Shown: one piece after another, positions 8,031 to 17,792 of the stretch
Numbering within the stretch: position 1 is the first letter of the stretch
How the letters are laid out: each line of letters begins with the position of its first letter
NCBI RefSeq assembly: GCF_902806475.1
Contig: NZ_CADCWS010000008.1
Span: 1-48,334, forward strand
From: Candidatus Frankia nodulisporulans
GTDB lineage: Bacteria; Actinomycetota; Actinomycetes; Frankiales; Frankiaceae
DNA: 48,334 nt
Reading direction: 5' to 3'
Program-made: the position numbers and the translations under genes
Notes under the pieces: generated by a model
Told to the model about the DNA's origin: nothing
The model's database searches: none
Seen by the model: the letters and a program-made list of their open reading frames with translations, nothing else

Positions 8031-9146
8031 GTGAAGGAGCCTCCGCTGACTCGATCCCACCCGGCGCCGCGCCACGGCGCGCACGCCGGTTCCACCGTCA
8101 CCGTCCGGGCTCCAGCCAAGGTCAACCTGCATCTCGGTGTCGGACCGCTGCGTCCGGACGGCTATCACGACGTGATCACCGTCCTTCAGGCCGTCTCCCT
8201 GTTCGACGACCTGACGGCCACCGTGCCCGCGACCGCCCCGGGCACGCCGACGACCGCCAGCACCCCCACGGCCGTCGACCAGCCGGGTTCTGACACGTCC
8301 ACCGGCCTCGAGATCACCGTGGCGGTGACCGGCGAGGGTGCCGCCGGGAACGGGCCGGCCACGTCCACGCCGGACGTGTCGATCGTCCCGACCGGGCTGG
8401 ACAACATCGCGGTGCGGGCCGCGCACCTCGTGGCCGAGGCCGCCGGGATCACCTCCGCGCGGCTCCACCTCGCCCTGACCAAGGGGATTCCGGTCGCCGC
8501 CGGGATGGCCGGGGGCAGCGCGGACGCCGCCGCCGCCCTCGTCGCCTGCGACGCGCTGTGGCAGACCGGTCTCGACCGGGCCACCCTCGCGGAGCTGGCC
8601 GCTCGCCTCGGCAGCGACGTCCCGTTTCCGCTGGCCGGTGGCACGGCCCTGGGGACCGGACGAGGTGAGCAGCTCACCGATGTGCTGGCCACCGGCGAGT
8701 ACCACTGGGTCTTCGCGCTGGCCGACGGCGGGCTGTCCACGCCCGCGGTGTACGCCGAGTTCGACCGGTTGTCCGAGGGCAGGCTGCGCAGCGGGCCGAC
8801 GCCGGCGGACGATGTGCTGGCGGCGCTGCGCACCGGGGATCCGCGCCAGCTCGGCGCGGCGCTCGTCAACGATCTGCAGCCGGCGGCGCTGCGACTGCGT
8901 CCGGCGCTGCGGCGGGTCCTGTCGACCGGCACCGAGCTTGGCGCGGTCGGCGCGATCGTGAGCGGTTCCGGTCCGACCTGTGCCTTCCTCGCGGCGGGCG
9001 CCACCGAGAACATCGAGTTGGCCGCGAGCCTGGCCGGGATGGGCGTGGCCCGTGCGGTCCGTCGCGCCGCGGGCCCGGCCGCCGGTGCCCGGGTCGTCGC
9101 CGGTGCGGGCACCGGCCCGGTGGGTCCCACGGGCGACGGACCGTGA
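8031..9146 (+). CDS. ispE: 4-diphosphocytidyl-2-C-methyl-D-erythritol kinase
   Basis: IspE phosphorylates CDP-methylerythritol with ATP in the non-mevalonate isoprenoid pathway. The GHMP-kinase signatures are present: VRAPAKVNLHLGVGPLRPDGYHDV near the N-terminus, and the ATP-binding loop GIPVAAGMAGGSADAAAAL. LGSDVPFPLAGGTALGTGRG and a C-terminal VSGSGPTCAFL follow. At 371 residues it is longer than most IspE proteins because of a Thr/Pro-rich insertion near residues 65-105 and an Ala/Gly-rich tail. The first in-frame start is GTG at 8031, but AAGGAG at 8034-8039 is well placed for an in-frame CTG at 8046, so the start is unsettled. The ABC-F gene follows 70 bases downstream. Confidence 0.94.
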   Translation: MKEPPLTRSHPAPRHGAHAGSTVTVRAPAKVNLHLGVGPLRPDGYHDVITVLQAVSLFDDLTATVPATAPGTPTTASTPTAVDQPGSDTSTGLEITVAVTGEGAAGNGPATSTPDVSIVPTGLDNIAVRAAHLVAEAAGITSARLHLALTKGIPVAAGMAGGSADAAAALVACDALWQTGLDRATLAELAARLGSDVPFPLAGGTALGTGRGEQLTDVLATGEYHWVFALADGGLSTPAVYAEFDRLSEGRLRSGPTPADDVLAALRTGDPRQLGAALVNDLQPAALRLRPALRRVLSTGTELGAVGAIVSGSGPTCAFLAAGATENIELAASLAGMGVARAVRRAAGPAAGARVVAGAGTGPVGPTGDGP

Positions 9147-9216
9147 GTGTCTGGCGGCTGAGCTCGACGAACGTCCACTCCGATGATCGAATCACCCGAA
9201 GGGCTGGGATGCGCTA

Positions 9217-11013
9217 GTGGCTGTGCCGTTGGTGGGCGCCGAGGCGCTGCACCTGGAGTACCCGACCCGAGTGGTGTTCGGTTCGGTCACCGTTGGAGTG
9301 GTCGAGGGCGACCGGATCGGGATCGTCGGGCGTAACGGGGACGGCAAGTCCAGCCTGCTCGGGATGCTCAGCGGCCTGATCGAGCCGCACGGCGGCCGGG
9401 TGACCCGCCGGGGCGGGGTGCGCGTCGGGGCGTTGTCGCAGAGCGATGACCTGGACTCGGCGCTCACCGTGGGCCAGTCGATCGTCGGGGATCAGCCGGA
9501 GCACGAGTGGGCCGGCGACGCCCGTATCCGCGACGTGATCGGCGGACTCGTCACCGATCTGCCCTGGGATGCGCGGATCGGTGAGCTCAGCGGCGGTCAG
9601 CGACGCAGGGTGGCCCTGGCCACCCTGCTGATCGGCGAGTGGGACGTGATCGTGCTGGATGAGCCGACGAACCATCTCGATGTCGAGGGCATCTCGTGGC
9701 TGGCCGAGCACGTGAGGAACCGGTGGGCGCGCAACTCCGGCGGGCTGCTGGTCGTCACCCACGACCGCTGGTTCCTCGATGAGGTCTGCACGCAGACCTG
9801 GGAGGTCCACGACGAGATCGTCGAGCCGTTCGAGGGGGGTTACGCCGCCTACGTGCTCCAACGGGTCGAACGCGACCGGATGGCCGCGGCCACCGAGAGC
9901 AAGCGGCAGAACCTCATGCGCAAGGAGCTGGCGTGGTTGCGCCGGGGCGCGCCGGCCCGCACGTCCAAACCGAAGTTCCGCATCGACGCGGCCAACCAGC
10001 TGATCCAGGACGTGCCGCCGGCCCGTAACCCGGTCGAGCTGCAACGGCTGGCGGTCACCCGCCTGGGCAAGCAGGTGATCGACCTGGAGGGTGCCGGGGT
10101 TCGCTACGGCGACCGGGAGGTCCTGCGGGACGTCACCTGGCGGATCGCGCCCGGTGAGCGCACGGGGATTCTGGGGGCCAACGGCAGCGGCAAGTCCACG
10201 CTGCTGGGCCTGATCGCCGGCACGGTGGCGCCGACCTCCGGGCAGATCAAGCGGGGTAAGACCGTCCGGCTCGGCCTGCTTGACCAGCAGTTCTCCCAGC
10301 TCGCGGAGATCGGCGGTGACCGGGTGCGCGAGGTGCTGGCCCGCACCCAGACCACGTTCACCATCGACGGCCGCGACACGACCCCGGCGCAGCTGCTGGA
10401 ACGGCTCGGTTTCGCCCGCGAACATCTCCAGGCCCGCGTCGGCGAGCTTTCGGGCGGGCAGAAGCGGCGTCTGCAGCTGCTGTTGTTGCTGCTCGACGAG
10501 CCCAACCTGATCGCCCTGGACGAGCCCACCAACGATGTGGACGCGGACATGCTGGCCGCGACCGAGGACCTGTTGGACTCGTGGCCGGCGACCCTGCTCG
10601 TGGTGTCCCACGATCGTTATCTGCTGGAACGGGTCACCGACCAGCAGTACGCGATCCTCGATGGGCAGCTGCGGCATCTGCCCGGCGGTGTGGACGAGTA
10701 CCTGCGGCTGCGCCGTGAGCAGGCATCCTCGCGCGCGCCGGGCGAGAGCGGGTCGAAGGCGTCGCAGCCGGGGTCGGGTTCCTCCGGGCTTTCCGGCTCC
10801 GAACGTCGGACCGCGCAGAAGGAGGTCTCGGCGATCGAACGTCGCCTCGACAGACTCCAGGCCGAGATGACGAAACTGCACGCCCGGATGGCAGACCACG
10901 ACCAGAGTGACTACGCGGGCCTGCAGAAGCTCACCGGTCAGGTGCGCGCCGCCGAGCGGGAGACCGTCGAACTCGAGGAGCGCTGGCTGGAACTGTCCGA
11001 CCTGATCGGCTGA
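9217..11013 (+). CDS. ABC-F family ATPase
   Basis: A 598-residue soluble protein with two ABC nucleotide-binding domains and no membrane segment. Such proteins act on the ribosome in translation or antibiotic protection, not transport. Domain 1 has Walker A GRNGDGKSS, signature LSGGQRRR and Walker B VIVLDEPTNHLD. A linker of about 80 residues follows. Domain 2 has GANGSGKST, LSGGQKRRLQL and LIALDEPTNDVD. A charged, helical C-terminal extension (QKEVSAIERRLDRLQAEMTKL) resembles the Uup/EttA-type tail. The start is GTG at 9217, without a clear ribosome site. It could be co-transcribed with ispE. Which ABC-F subgroup it belongs to (housekeeping or resistance) cannot be settled by eye. Confidence 0.92.
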   Translation: MAVPLVGAEALHLEYPTRVVFGSVTVGVVEGDRIGIVGRNGDGKSSLLGMLSGLIEPHGGRVTRRGGVRVGALSQSDDLDSALTVGQSIVGDQPEHEWAGDARIRDVIGGLVTDLPWDARIGELSGGQRRRVALATLLIGEWDVIVLDEPTNHLDVEGISWLAEHVRNRWARNSGGLLVVTHDRWFLDEVCTQTWEVHDEIVEPFEGGYAAYVLQRVERDRMAAATESKRQNLMRKELAWLRRGAPARTSKPKFRIDAANQLIQDVPPARNPVELQRLAVTRLGKQVIDLEGAGVRYGDREVLRDVTWRIAPGERTGILGANGSGKSTLLGLIAGTVAPTSGQIKRGKTVRLGLLDQQFSQLAEIGGDRVREVLARTQTTFTIDGRDTTPAQLLERLGFAREHLQARVGELSGGQKRRLQLLLLLLDEPNLIALDEPTNDVDADMLAATEDLLDSWPATLLVVSHDRYLLERVTDQQYAILDGQLRHLPGGVDEYLRLRREQASSRAPGESGSKASQPGSGSSGLSGSERRTAQKEVSAIERRLDRLQAEMTKLHARMADHDQSDYAGLQKLTGQVRAAERETVELEERWLELSDLIG

Positions 11014-11196
11014 TGGCGGCCGGCGCCTTTCCGCGCTTTCCGATCGTGCGGGCAGGCCGCGCGCTTCTTCGGCAATCACCATGCAAACCGCGGTCACCGA
11101 AGGGTCACATATTGATTATCGTGGCTCATCGTTGGCGTAGAAGACATGTACCGGGCGCACCGGGCGCACCGGAGGAACCGTCTGACGCTGGGCGAG

Positions 11197-11245
11197 CGAA
11201 CGTCGATACCGGCCGGGCCACCGGGCCGGCCGGTATCGACGTTCG
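11197..11245. terminator. Long perfect hairpin between convergent genes
   Basis: Bases 11197-11216 are the exact reverse complement of 11226-11245: a 20-bp perfect stem with a 9-base loop and no T-tract. It lies between the end of the ABC-F gene (11013) and the end of the convergent desaturase gene (11263), so a bidirectional terminator is the simplest reading. Confidence 0.7.
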
Positions 11246-11262
11246 GATGGTCGCCGGTCAGG

Positions 11263-12405
11263 TCACGACGCGGCTCCCTCCGGGGTGGCGGGCCGCGCGG
11301 TGACACGCTTGGCGGCCAGGCGGGCCGGGTCCGGCCAGCGGACGTCCCAGACCACGTGGGTGATCTCCATCAGTTTGATCAGGTAGAAGCTGGTGTCGAT
11401 CTGCCAGGGCCGCACGCCGTGGCGGGCCGAGGTGGGCTCGGCGTGGTGCAGGTTGTGCCAGGACTCGCCCATCGACAGCAGGGCCAGCGGCCACACGTTC
11501 GTCGAACGGTCACGGCTGCGGAACGGGCGGGTGCCCAGCACGTGGCAGATGCTGTTCACCGACCAGGTGACGTGGTGCAGCAACGCGACCCGCACCAGAC
11601 TCGCCCAGAAGAACGCCTGCGCGGCCGCCTCGAACGAGCCACCCCACAGCCCGCCGATCAGCGCCGGCGCGGCCAGGCTGACGAAGGCGCACAGGCCGAA
11701 CGCGCGGCTGACCCGGACCAGGTCGGGATCGTCGAGCAGATCGGGGGCGAACCGCCGCTGGTCGGTCTGCTCGACATCGAACAGCCAGCCGACGTGCGCG
11801 TGGTACAGGCCCCTGAGCATCGGCAGCGTGCCGGGGCCGTAGCGCCACGGCGAGTGCGGATCACCCTCGGCGTCGCTGTAGGCGTGATGCCGCCGATGGT
11901 CGGCGACCCAGCGGATGACCGGCCCCTCGATCGCCATGTTGCCGGCGACGGCCAGTGCGATCCGCACCGGACGGGATGTCCGGAAGCCTCGATGGGTGAG
12001 ATAACGGTGGAAGCCAACCGTTACGCCGTGGCCGCTGATGCCGTAGAACACGACGGCGAGGATGACGTCCCGCCAGGTGATCCAGTGGCCCCACAGGGCG
12101 GGAATCGCCGCGATCAGCGCGACCAGCGGAACCAGGATCACAAGCAGCAGCGTGATCTGCTCGGCGCGGGCCTTGGCCATGGACCGCGGCACGGTCGCGT
12201 GGCCCTGGGCGTTGGCCGGATCGGCCCGCCGCCGGGACGTCGCACCGTCGTCCGGGCCGGGTTCGTCGTCTGGGCCCCGACCGTCGTCGAGGCCCAGGGC
12301 CTGCTCGAGCGCCTGGGCGTCCTCGAGCGGCTGGGCGCCGGCGGCCCGGGCGGCATCGCCCGGCACCCGGCCGTCCCCGGGGCTTACCGTGTCGGTAGCG
12401 GTCAT
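11263..12405 (-). CDS. Acyl-CoA/stearoyl-type fatty acid desaturase
   Basis: A membrane di-iron desaturase, probably introducing a delta-9 double bond into acyl chains for membrane lipids. The 380-residue protein has the three histidine boxes: GFHRYLTHR, DHRRHHAYSD and SWHNLHHAEP. Hydrophobic hairpins flank them (ITLLLVILVPLVALIAAIPALW, VILAVVFYGISGHGV, and segments around the middle of the protein). The N-terminal 75 residues are acidic and variable. The ATG at 12405 is chosen because upstream sequence shows no conservation; the ribosome site is weak. The gene is monocistronic as far as the window shows, and convergent with the ABC-F gene. Substrate (acyl-CoA or acyl lipid) is not determined by the sequence. 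Confidence 0.92.
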   Translation of the reverse strand: MTATDTVSPGDGRVPGDAARAAGAQPLEDAQALEQALGLDDGRGPDDEPGPDDGATSRRRADPANAQGHATVPRSMAKARAEQITLLLVILVPLVALIAAIPALWGHWITWRDVILAVVFYGISGHGVTVGFHRYLTHRGFRTSRPVRIALAVAGNMAIEGPVIRWVADHRRHHAYSDAEGDPHSPWRYGPGTLPMLRGLYHAHVGWLFDVEQTDQRRFAPDLLDDPDLVRVSRAFGLCAFVSLAAPALIGGLWGGSFEAAAQAFFWASLVRVALLHHVTWSVNSICHVLGTRPFRSRDRSTNVWPLALLSMGESWHNLHHAEPTSARHGVRPWQIDTSFYLIKLMEITHVVWDVRWPDPARLAAKRVTARPATPEGAAS

Positions 12406-12712
12406 GGCCTCGTTCCGTCCGTCGCGGCAGGTCAGTGCACCGGCGGGTCCCATGACCGGCGCAACACGGTCACGGTAGCCCGCCGATATGACAACAGTCC
12501 CCACTGTCGACGTCCAGCACGCAAACCGGCGGACCCGTGGGTCGATGGAAGCACAGAAGCCGACCCGAAGCCGACCCGGTGCCCACAGTCACCCACCATC
12601 GCTGACGATCCGGCTCGCGCGGGAGCGATCACCGCCTGCGGCCAGGAACGCTACCGCCCTGCTCACGGGGCTGACCCCGAGCGGACTTTCTCTTCTAGGG
12701 GACCCTCGATGG
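12406..12712. other. Intergenic region between desaturase and tRNA-Gln
   Basis: About 300 bases that must hold the desaturase promoter on the minus strand. No ORF with a ribosome site and no clear hairpin was seen. Confidence 0.4.
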
Positions 12713-12718
12713 TAGAGT
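12713..12718 (+). promoter_or_regulatory. −10 box of tRNA-Gln
   Basis: TAGAGT lies 18 bases before the mature tRNA 5' end, leaving room for a short 5' leader removed by RNase P. No convincing −35 box was seen. Confidence 0.45.
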
Positions 12719-12736
12719 TGACGTGTTTTCCCGCAG

Positions 12737-12808
12737 TCCGCCGTAGTGTAATAGGCAGCACAGGAGATTTTGGTTCTCTTAGTCCACGTTCGAGTCGTGG
12801 CGGCGGAG
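12737..12808 (+). tRNA. tRNA-Gln (anticodon UUG)
   Basis: A complete 72-base cloverleaf. The acceptor arms TCCGCCG (12737-12743) and CGGCGGA (12801-12807) pair perfectly, with discriminator G at 12808. The anticodon stem GGAGA/TCTCT encloses the loop TTTTGGT with anticodon TTG. The T arm CCACG-TTCGAGT-CGTGG is at 12784-12800. The anticodon reads CAA/CAG. The CCA end is apparently not fully encoded (GCAC follows). A tRNA-Gln next to glmU is a familiar actinobacterial arrangement. Confidence 0.96.
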
Positions 12809-13030
12809 CACTACCAGTAATACCATTCACAAGAATTCATCGAAAGCACCGTGGCTGGCCGGTCACCCCGGGCCGCCGTTTCCGGGGCCGTGGTGGCGTC
12901 GGTGCCGCCCCGGTGGCAGCCGGCTGATCGCGTCGGCGGTGTGCCCGCCCTGCCGGGAGACACGGGGTGGGCGCGGTACTGTGTCGGCGTCGCCCCATCG
13001 TTGTGTCGACCGAGGATTCGGGGGAATCGT

Positions 13031-14620
13031 GTGACACCACCACGACCGGCAGCCGTAGTCGTTCTGGCGGCAGGTGAGGGTCGGCGGATGCGTTCGTCGC
13101 TGCCCAAGGTCCTGCACCCCCTGGCCGGTCGCACCCTGCTCGAACACGTCCTGCACGCCACGGTCACGCTGGACCCGACGCACACCGCGATCGTGGTCGG
13201 GCATGGCCGCGAGCAGGTCACGGCGATGCTCGCCGAGCGGGCGCCGAAGGCCGTCACCGCCGTACAGGAGCGCCAGCTCGGCACCGGGCACGCCGTCCGG
13301 GTCGCGCTGGACGCGCTGAGCACCCCCGCGCAGGGCCCGTCGGCGGGGCTCGCGGCGGCGGTGGGGCTCACCGGTGACGACACCATCGTGGTGCTGCCGG
13401 GCGACACCCCGCTGCTCACCTCGGCCACGCTGAGCGCGCTGGTCGACCAGCACCACCGTGGCCAGGCCGCGGCGAGCGTGCTGACCGCGGTACTCGAGGA
13501 CGCCACCGGTTACGGCCGGGTCGTGCGTGCCAGCGGCGGCGACGTGCGGGCGATCGTCGAGCAGCGTGACGCCGACGCCGCCACCGCGGCCATCCGGGAG
13601 ATCAACACCGGGGTCTACGTCTTCCAGGCCGGCCCGCTGCGTTCCGCGCTCAGCCGCCTGACCACGCAGAACGCCCAGGGCGAGGAGTACCTGACCGACG
13701 TCATCGGCCTGCTCGTCAGCGACGGCGCGGTGGTCACGGCGCTGGCGGTGGCCGACCCGGCGGAGGCGGCCGGGGTCAACGACCGGGTGCAGCTGGCGGC
13801 CGCCGGACGGGCGCTGCGCGATCGTCTGGTCGACGCGGCGATGCGCGGTGGCACCACCGTCATCGACCCGCAGACCACCTGGATCGACGCGGACGTCACC
13901 CTCGAACCCGACACCACCATCGCCCCGCACACCTTCCTGCACGGTCACACCCGCATCGCCAGCGGCGCCGTCGTCGGCCCGGAGTGCACGCTCATCGACA
14001 CGGTCGTGGGCGCCGGTGCGACGGTCGTACGCACGACGGCGGAGCGCTCCGAGATCGGCGCGGGCGCCACCGTCGGCCCCTACAGCCATCTGCGCGGCGG
14101 TACCCGACTCGGCCGCGAGGGCAAGATCGGCTCGTTCGTCGAGACCAAGTCCGCCCACCTCGGGGACGCCACCAAGGTCCCCCACCTGGCCTACGTCGGC
14201 GACGCGGTCGTCGGCGACCGCAGCAACATCGGCTGCACCACCGTGTTCGTCAACTACGACGGCGTCACCAAGCACCGCACGGTCATCGGCTCGGACGTGC
14301 GGATCGGCAGCGACACGATGATCGTCGCACCGGTGACCATTGGTGACGGCGCCTACACGGGTGCGGGTTCGGTGATCCGCGAGGACGTCCCCCCCGGCGC
14401 CCTGGCCATCCGCGAGGGCCAGCAGCGCAACATCGAGAACTGGGTGGCCCGCCGCCGCCCCGGCACACCCGCCGACCAGGCCGCCACCGCGGCCCGTGCC
14501 GGTACCGGTACCGACGGTGGCGACGGCGGCGCGGTCGGCGGCGGCCAGGGTGACGTGACGCACAACCAGCCGGAGACGGCCGGCATCACTGGCGTTCCGG
14601 GGACTGAAAGCAGAACGTAG
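13031..14620 (+). CDS. glmU: Bifunctional GlmU: acetyltransferase/uridyltransferase
   Basis: GlmU acetylates glucosamine-1-phosphate and then makes UDP-GlcNAc, the precursor of peptidoglycan. The 529-residue protein has an N-terminal pyrophosphorylase domain opening with [27 protein letters not shown], then QLGTGHAV and INTGVYVF. A long left-handed beta-helix acetyltransferase domain of hexapeptide repeats follows ([60 protein letters not shown]). The C-terminus carries an extra Gly/Asp-rich tail after the conserved NIENW segment. The start is GTG at 13031 with GGGGGA upstream at good spacing; the frame is open further upstream but unconserved. prs follows, as in most actinobacteria. Confidence 0.96.
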   Translation: MTPPRPAAVVVLAAGEGRRMRSSLPKVLHPLAGRTLLEHVLHATVTLDPTHTAIVVGHGREQVTAMLAERAPKAVTAVQERQLGTGHAVRVALDALSTPAQGPSAGLAAAVGLTGDDTIVVLPGDTPLLTSATLSALVDQHHRGQAAASVLTAVLEDATGYGRVVRASGGDVRAIVEQRDADAATAAIREINTGVYVFQAGPLRSALSRLTTQNAQGEEYLTDVIGLLVSDGAVVTALAVADPAEAAGVNDRVQLAAAGRALRDRLVDAAMRGGTTVIDPQTTWIDADVTLEPDTTIAPHTFLHGHTRIASGAVVGPECTLIDTVVGAGATVVRTTAERSEIGAGATVGPYSHLRGGTRLGREGKIGSFVETKSAHLGDATKVPHLAYVGDAVVGDRSNIGCTTVFVNYDGVTKHRTVIGSDVRIGSDTMIVAPVTIGDGAYTGAGSVIREDVPPGALAIREGQQRNIENWVARRRPGTPADQAATAARAGTGTDGGDGGAVGGGQGDVTHNQPETAGITGVPGTESRT

Positions 14621-14734
14621 AAGCGATCGTCCCAACGCTACGACCAGCGGAGGGAGTCCTGACGCCCGATTCGTCCCCAGGATGTTCGGGGCCTGCGCAC
14701 GTCCCAGTCGTCCGGCGCGCCCGAGGAGAACGTG

Positions 14735-15709
14735 GTGGCCTACCAGACCGAGAACCGGCGCAACCTGATGCTCTTCGCGGGACGATCGCACCCGGATCTG
14801 GCGGCGGAGGTGGCTGCCGAACTTGATGTGACGCCGGTGCCGACGAACGCCTACGAGTTCGCCAGTGGCGAGATCTTCGTCCGGTTCTCCGAATCGGTCC
14901 GCGGCTGCGACGCGTTCGTCCTGCAGTGCCACACGGCACCGGTGAACACCTGGCTGATGGAACAGCTGATCATGGTGGACGCCCTCAAGCGCGCGAGCGC
15001 GAAACGGATCACCGTGGTCGCGCCGTTCTACCCGTACGCCCGCCAGGACAAGAAGCACCGCGGCCGGGAGCCGATCTCCGCCCGGCTGGTGGCCGACCTG
15101 TTCAAGACCGCCGGCGCCCACCGGCTGATGTCCGTCGACCTGCACACCGCGCAGATCCAGGGTTTCTTCGACGGCCCCGTCGACCATCTCTTCGCGTTGC
15201 CGCTGCTGGCCGACTACATCGAGAACAAGCTCGACACCTCCGAGGTCACGGTGGTCGCGCCCGACTCGGGGCGGGTACGGGTCGCCGAGCGCTGGACCGA
15301 CCGGCTCGGCTGCCCACTGGCGATCATCCACAAGCGTCGCGACCCGGACGTCCCGAACCAGGTCAAGATGTTCGACGTGGTCGGTGAGGTCCGCGGCCGT
15401 ACCTGCGTCATCGTCGACGACATGATCGACACCGCCGGCACGATCACCAAGGCCGCCGAGTCGCTGCGGGCGCACGGGGCGTCGAACGTCATCGCCGCCG
15501 CCACGCACGGGGTGCTGTCCGGCCCGGCCGCCGACCGACTGAAGAACTCCGAGATCAGCGAGGTCGTCCTCACCAACACGCTGCCCCTGAGCAGCGAGGC
15601 CCGCATCGACAAGATCACCGAGCTGTCGATCGCACCGCTGCTCGCCGCGGCGATCAAGGCGGTCTCCGAGGACGGCTCGGTCACCGGTCTGTTCGGCGGG
15701 GACGCCTGA
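14735..15709 (+). CDS. prs: Ribose-phosphate pyrophosphokinase (PRPP synthase)
   Basis: Prs transfers pyrophosphate from ATP to ribose-5-phosphate, giving PRPP for nucleotide, His and Trp synthesis. At 324 residues it is of normal length. Visible landmarks are LMLFAGRSHPDLA, YEFASGEIFVRF, the ATP/flexible-loop region VVAPFYPYARQDKKHRGREPI, VDLHTAQIQGFF and the PRPP loop CVIVDDMIDTAGTI. Two GTG codons are adjacent (14732 and 14735). GAGGAG at 14723-14728 is better spaced for 14735. It lies about 115 bases downstream of glmU, and the pair probably forms an operon. Confidence 0.96.
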   Translation: MAYQTENRRNLMLFAGRSHPDLAAEVAAELDVTPVPTNAYEFASGEIFVRFSESVRGCDAFVLQCHTAPVNTWLMEQLIMVDALKRASAKRITVVAPFYPYARQDKKHRGREPISARLVADLFKTAGAHRLMSVDLHTAQIQGFFDGPVDHLFALPLLADYIENKLDTSEVTVVAPDSGRVRVAERWTDRLGCPLAIIHKRRDPDVPNQVKMFDVVGEVRGRTCVIVDDMIDTAGTITKAAESLRAHGASNVIAAATHGVLSGPAADRLKNSEISEVVLTNTLPLSSEARIDKITELSIAPLLAAAIKAVSEDGSVTGLFGGDA

Positions 15710-15732
15710 GCCAGGTTCCGCCGCCTCCTCCG

Positions 15733-15738
15733 TAGACT
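15733..15738 (+). promoter_or_regulatory. −10 box of trpS (leaderless)
   Basis: TAGACT ends eight bases before the trpS ATG at 15747, with no ribosome site between. This suggests that trpS has its own leaderless promoter just after prs. Confidence 0.5.
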
Positions 15739-15746
15739 TCCCTGCC

Positions 15747-16772
15747 ATGGCAGCGGAACAGCCGAAGGTGTCGCTCACCGGTATCAAACCGACCGGTGAG
15801 CCCCATCTCGGGAACTACATCGGCGCGATCCGGCCGTCGCTGGAACTCACCGAGACCTACGAGTCGATCTACTTCATCGCCGACTATCACGCCCTGACCT
15901 CGATTCGTGATGGGGCGGAGCTGGCTCGGTACACCCGCTCGGTGGCGGCGACCTGGATCACGCTCGGTCTGGACCCGGCGAAGACGATCTTCTACCGGCA
16001 GTCCGACGTCCCGGAGATCTTCGAGCTGTCCTGGGTGCTGTCCTGTGTCACCGCGAAGGGCCTGATGAACCGGGCCCACGCCTACAAGGCCGCCCGCGAC
16101 CGCAATGTCGAGAACGGCGTGAAGGACCTCGACGCCGGCATCAACATGGGGCTGTTCAACTATCCCGTGCTGATGGCGGTCGACATTCTCATCATGAACA
16201 CCGATGTCGTGCCGGTCGGTCTGGACCAGTCGCAGCACGTCGAGTACACCGCCGACATCGCCGGCACCTTCAACCATCTGTACGGCGGGGACTTCACCCT
16301 GACGGTGCCCACGGGCATCTACCCGGCGGGCGTGTCGGCGAAGTCACTGCCTGGCACGGATGGTCGCAAGATGAGCAAGTCCTACCGGAACACCATTCCG
16401 CTGTTCGCCCCCGAGAAGCAGCTCCGGAAGCTGGTGCGCGGGATCGTCAGTGACAGCACCCCCGTCGACGAGCCCAAGGATCCGGACACCTCCGCCGCCT
16501 TCGCCCTGTACGAGAACTTCGCCGCCGCCGAGGCGGTCAAGGACATGCGCGCCCGGCTGGAGGCCGGCGGCACCGGCTGGGGCGAACTGAAGAACACCCT
16601 GTTCGAAACGCTCAACGACTGGCTGTCGCCGTTGCGCGAACGCTACGACGCGCTGGTGGCCCCCGGCAGCGAACTCGACGCCATCCTCGCCGACGGCGCC
16701 GAACGCGCCCGGGAGCGGGCCCGTCCCGTGCTCGCCGGTGTCCGCCACGCGGTCGGCATCACCACCGGCTGA
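15747..16772 (+). CDS. trpS: Tryptophanyl-tRNA synthetase
   Basis: This enzyme charges tRNA-Trp. The 341-residue class I synthetase has the HIGH-type motif as PTGEPHLGNYIGA near residue 20 and the KMSKS loop intact as DGRKMSKSYRNTIPLF. Other TrpRS blocks are YFIADYHALT, VLMAVDILIMNTDVVPVGLDQSQHVEYT and the C-terminal anticodon helices. The start is ATG at 15747, six to eight bases after a −10 box. It sits 37 bases after prs and is convergent with rsmA. A short G+C-rich inverted repeat (16796-16811) lies in the 39-base gap. I did not see a second trpS, so this is probably the housekeeping copy. Confidence 0.96.
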   Translation: MAAEQPKVSLTGIKPTGEPHLGNYIGAIRPSLELTETYESIYFIADYHALTSIRDGAELARYTRSVAATWITLGLDPAKTIFYRQSDVPEIFELSWVLSCVTAKGLMNRAHAYKAARDRNVENGVKDLDAGINMGLFNYPVLMAVDILIMNTDVVPVGLDQSQHVEYTADIAGTFNHLYGGDFTLTVPTGIYPAGVSAKSLPGTDGRKMSKSYRNTIPLFAPEKQLRKLVRGIVSDSTPVDEPKDPDTSAAFALYENFAAAEAVKDMRARLEAGGTGWGELKNTLFETLNDWLSPLRERYDALVAPGSELDAILADGAERARERARPVLAGVRHAVGITTG

Positions 16773-16811
16773 CCCGCGGCACCTGCTGACCCACCGCCGG
16801 CCCCGGCCGGC

Positions 16812-17792
16812 TCAGGTCGCCGCGGCGGCCTCGCGGCGGGCCAGGGCCAGCCGGCAGTAGGCGTGGACGTCGAGGGTCTCACCGCGGGCACCTGGATCGA
16901 CGCCGGCGGCCTCGGCCAGCGCGGTGGCCCTCGCCGGTGAGCCGGCCCAGCCGGCGAGGGCGGTGCGCAGGGTCTTGCGGCGCTGGGCGAAGGCCGCGTC
17001 GACGGCGGCGAACACCTCCGCGCGCAGGTCCGGCGGGCCCGGCGGCACATCCCGGCGGGTGAAGGCGACCAGGCCGGAGTCGACGTTCGGCTGCGGCCAG
17101 AACACCGGCCGCGGCACCCCGCCCGCCCCGCGGCTGTGCGCGTACCAGGCGAGTTTCACACTCGGCGCGCCGTACACCCGGCCGCCCGGGGTGGCGGTGA
17201 GCCGGTCGGCGACCTCCGCCTGCACCATCACCAGCCCCCGCCCCAGCGACGGAAACCGCTCGAGCAGCCCGAGCAGCAGCGGAACCGCGATGTTGTAGGG
17301 CAGGTTGGCCGCCAGCACCGTGGGCGGCCCCGCCGCCAGATCGGTGGGCAGGTCCGCCGGGACGACCCGCAGCCCGTCCGCCAGCACCACCCGCAGCTGT
17401 GCGCAGGCCTCCGCCGGCAGCCGAGCGGCCGCCGTCGCCGGCAACGCACCCGCCAGCACCGGATCCACCTCGACGGCGACCACCGCCCCCCGCGGCCCCG
17501 CCGGCTCGGCCCGGCCCGCCGCGTCGGACGGTTCCGCGGAACCGGACAGCAGCGCCGAACCGGCCGGTCGCGTGGCACCGGGACGCTCGGCGGCGACGGC
17601 GCTGACCAGGCCCAACGTGAGCGAGCCGAGGCCGGGGCCGATCTCCAGGACGCAGTCGCCGGGGCTGACCCCGGCCAGCCGGACCAGCCGACGCACGGTG
17701 TTCGGATCGACCAGGAAGTTCTGCCCGCGGCGCTTGGTCGGATGCACGTCCAGCGCCTGCGCCAGCGCCCGCAGATCCGCCGGGGCGAGCAA
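16812..17792 (-). CDS. rsmA: 16S rRNA dimethyladenosine transferase
   Basis: RsmA (KsgA) uses SAM to dimethylate two adjacent adenines in helix 45 of 16S rRNA during 30S maturation. The conserved blocks are present: [12 protein letters not shown], motif [24 protein letters not shown], the catalytic NLPY motif in [13 protein letters not shown], and [16 protein letters not shown] Gly/Ala/Ser-rich insertion of about 35 residues separates motif I from the acidic VEVDP strand, unusual for the family. The start is unclear. TTG at 17792 matches the usual N-terminus ([10 protein letters not shown]). Upstream lies a TCG/GCG low-complexity run, and an alternative GTG at 18029 would overlap tatD by 136 bases. 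It follows tatD on the same strand. Confidence 0.9.
   Translation of the reverse strand: MLAPADLRALAQALDVHPTKRRGQNFLVDPNTVRRLVRLAGVSPGDCVLEIGPGLGSLTLGLVSAVAAERPGATRPAGSALLSGSAEPSDAAGRAEPAGPRGAVVAVEVDPVLAGALPATAAARLPAEACAQLRVVLADGLRVVPADLPTDLAAGPPTVLAANLPYNIAVPLLLGLLERFPSLGRGLVMVQAEVADRLTATPGGRVYGAPSVKLAWYAHSRGAGGVPRPVFWPQPNVDSGLVAFTRRDVPPGPPDLRAEVFAAVDAAFAQRRKTLRTALAGWAGSPARATALAEAAGVDPGARGETLDVHAYCRLALARREAAAAT

Noticed and set aside
6933-8705. A 590-residue minus-strand frame over ispE
   Set aside because: It covers ispE in antisense and reads as Gly/Arg/His-rich sequence typical of non-coding frames at high GC.
12863-15787. A 974-residue open frame antisense to glmU and prs
   Set aside because: It is the antisense shadow of two secure genes; its composition mirrors their codons and it has no domain.
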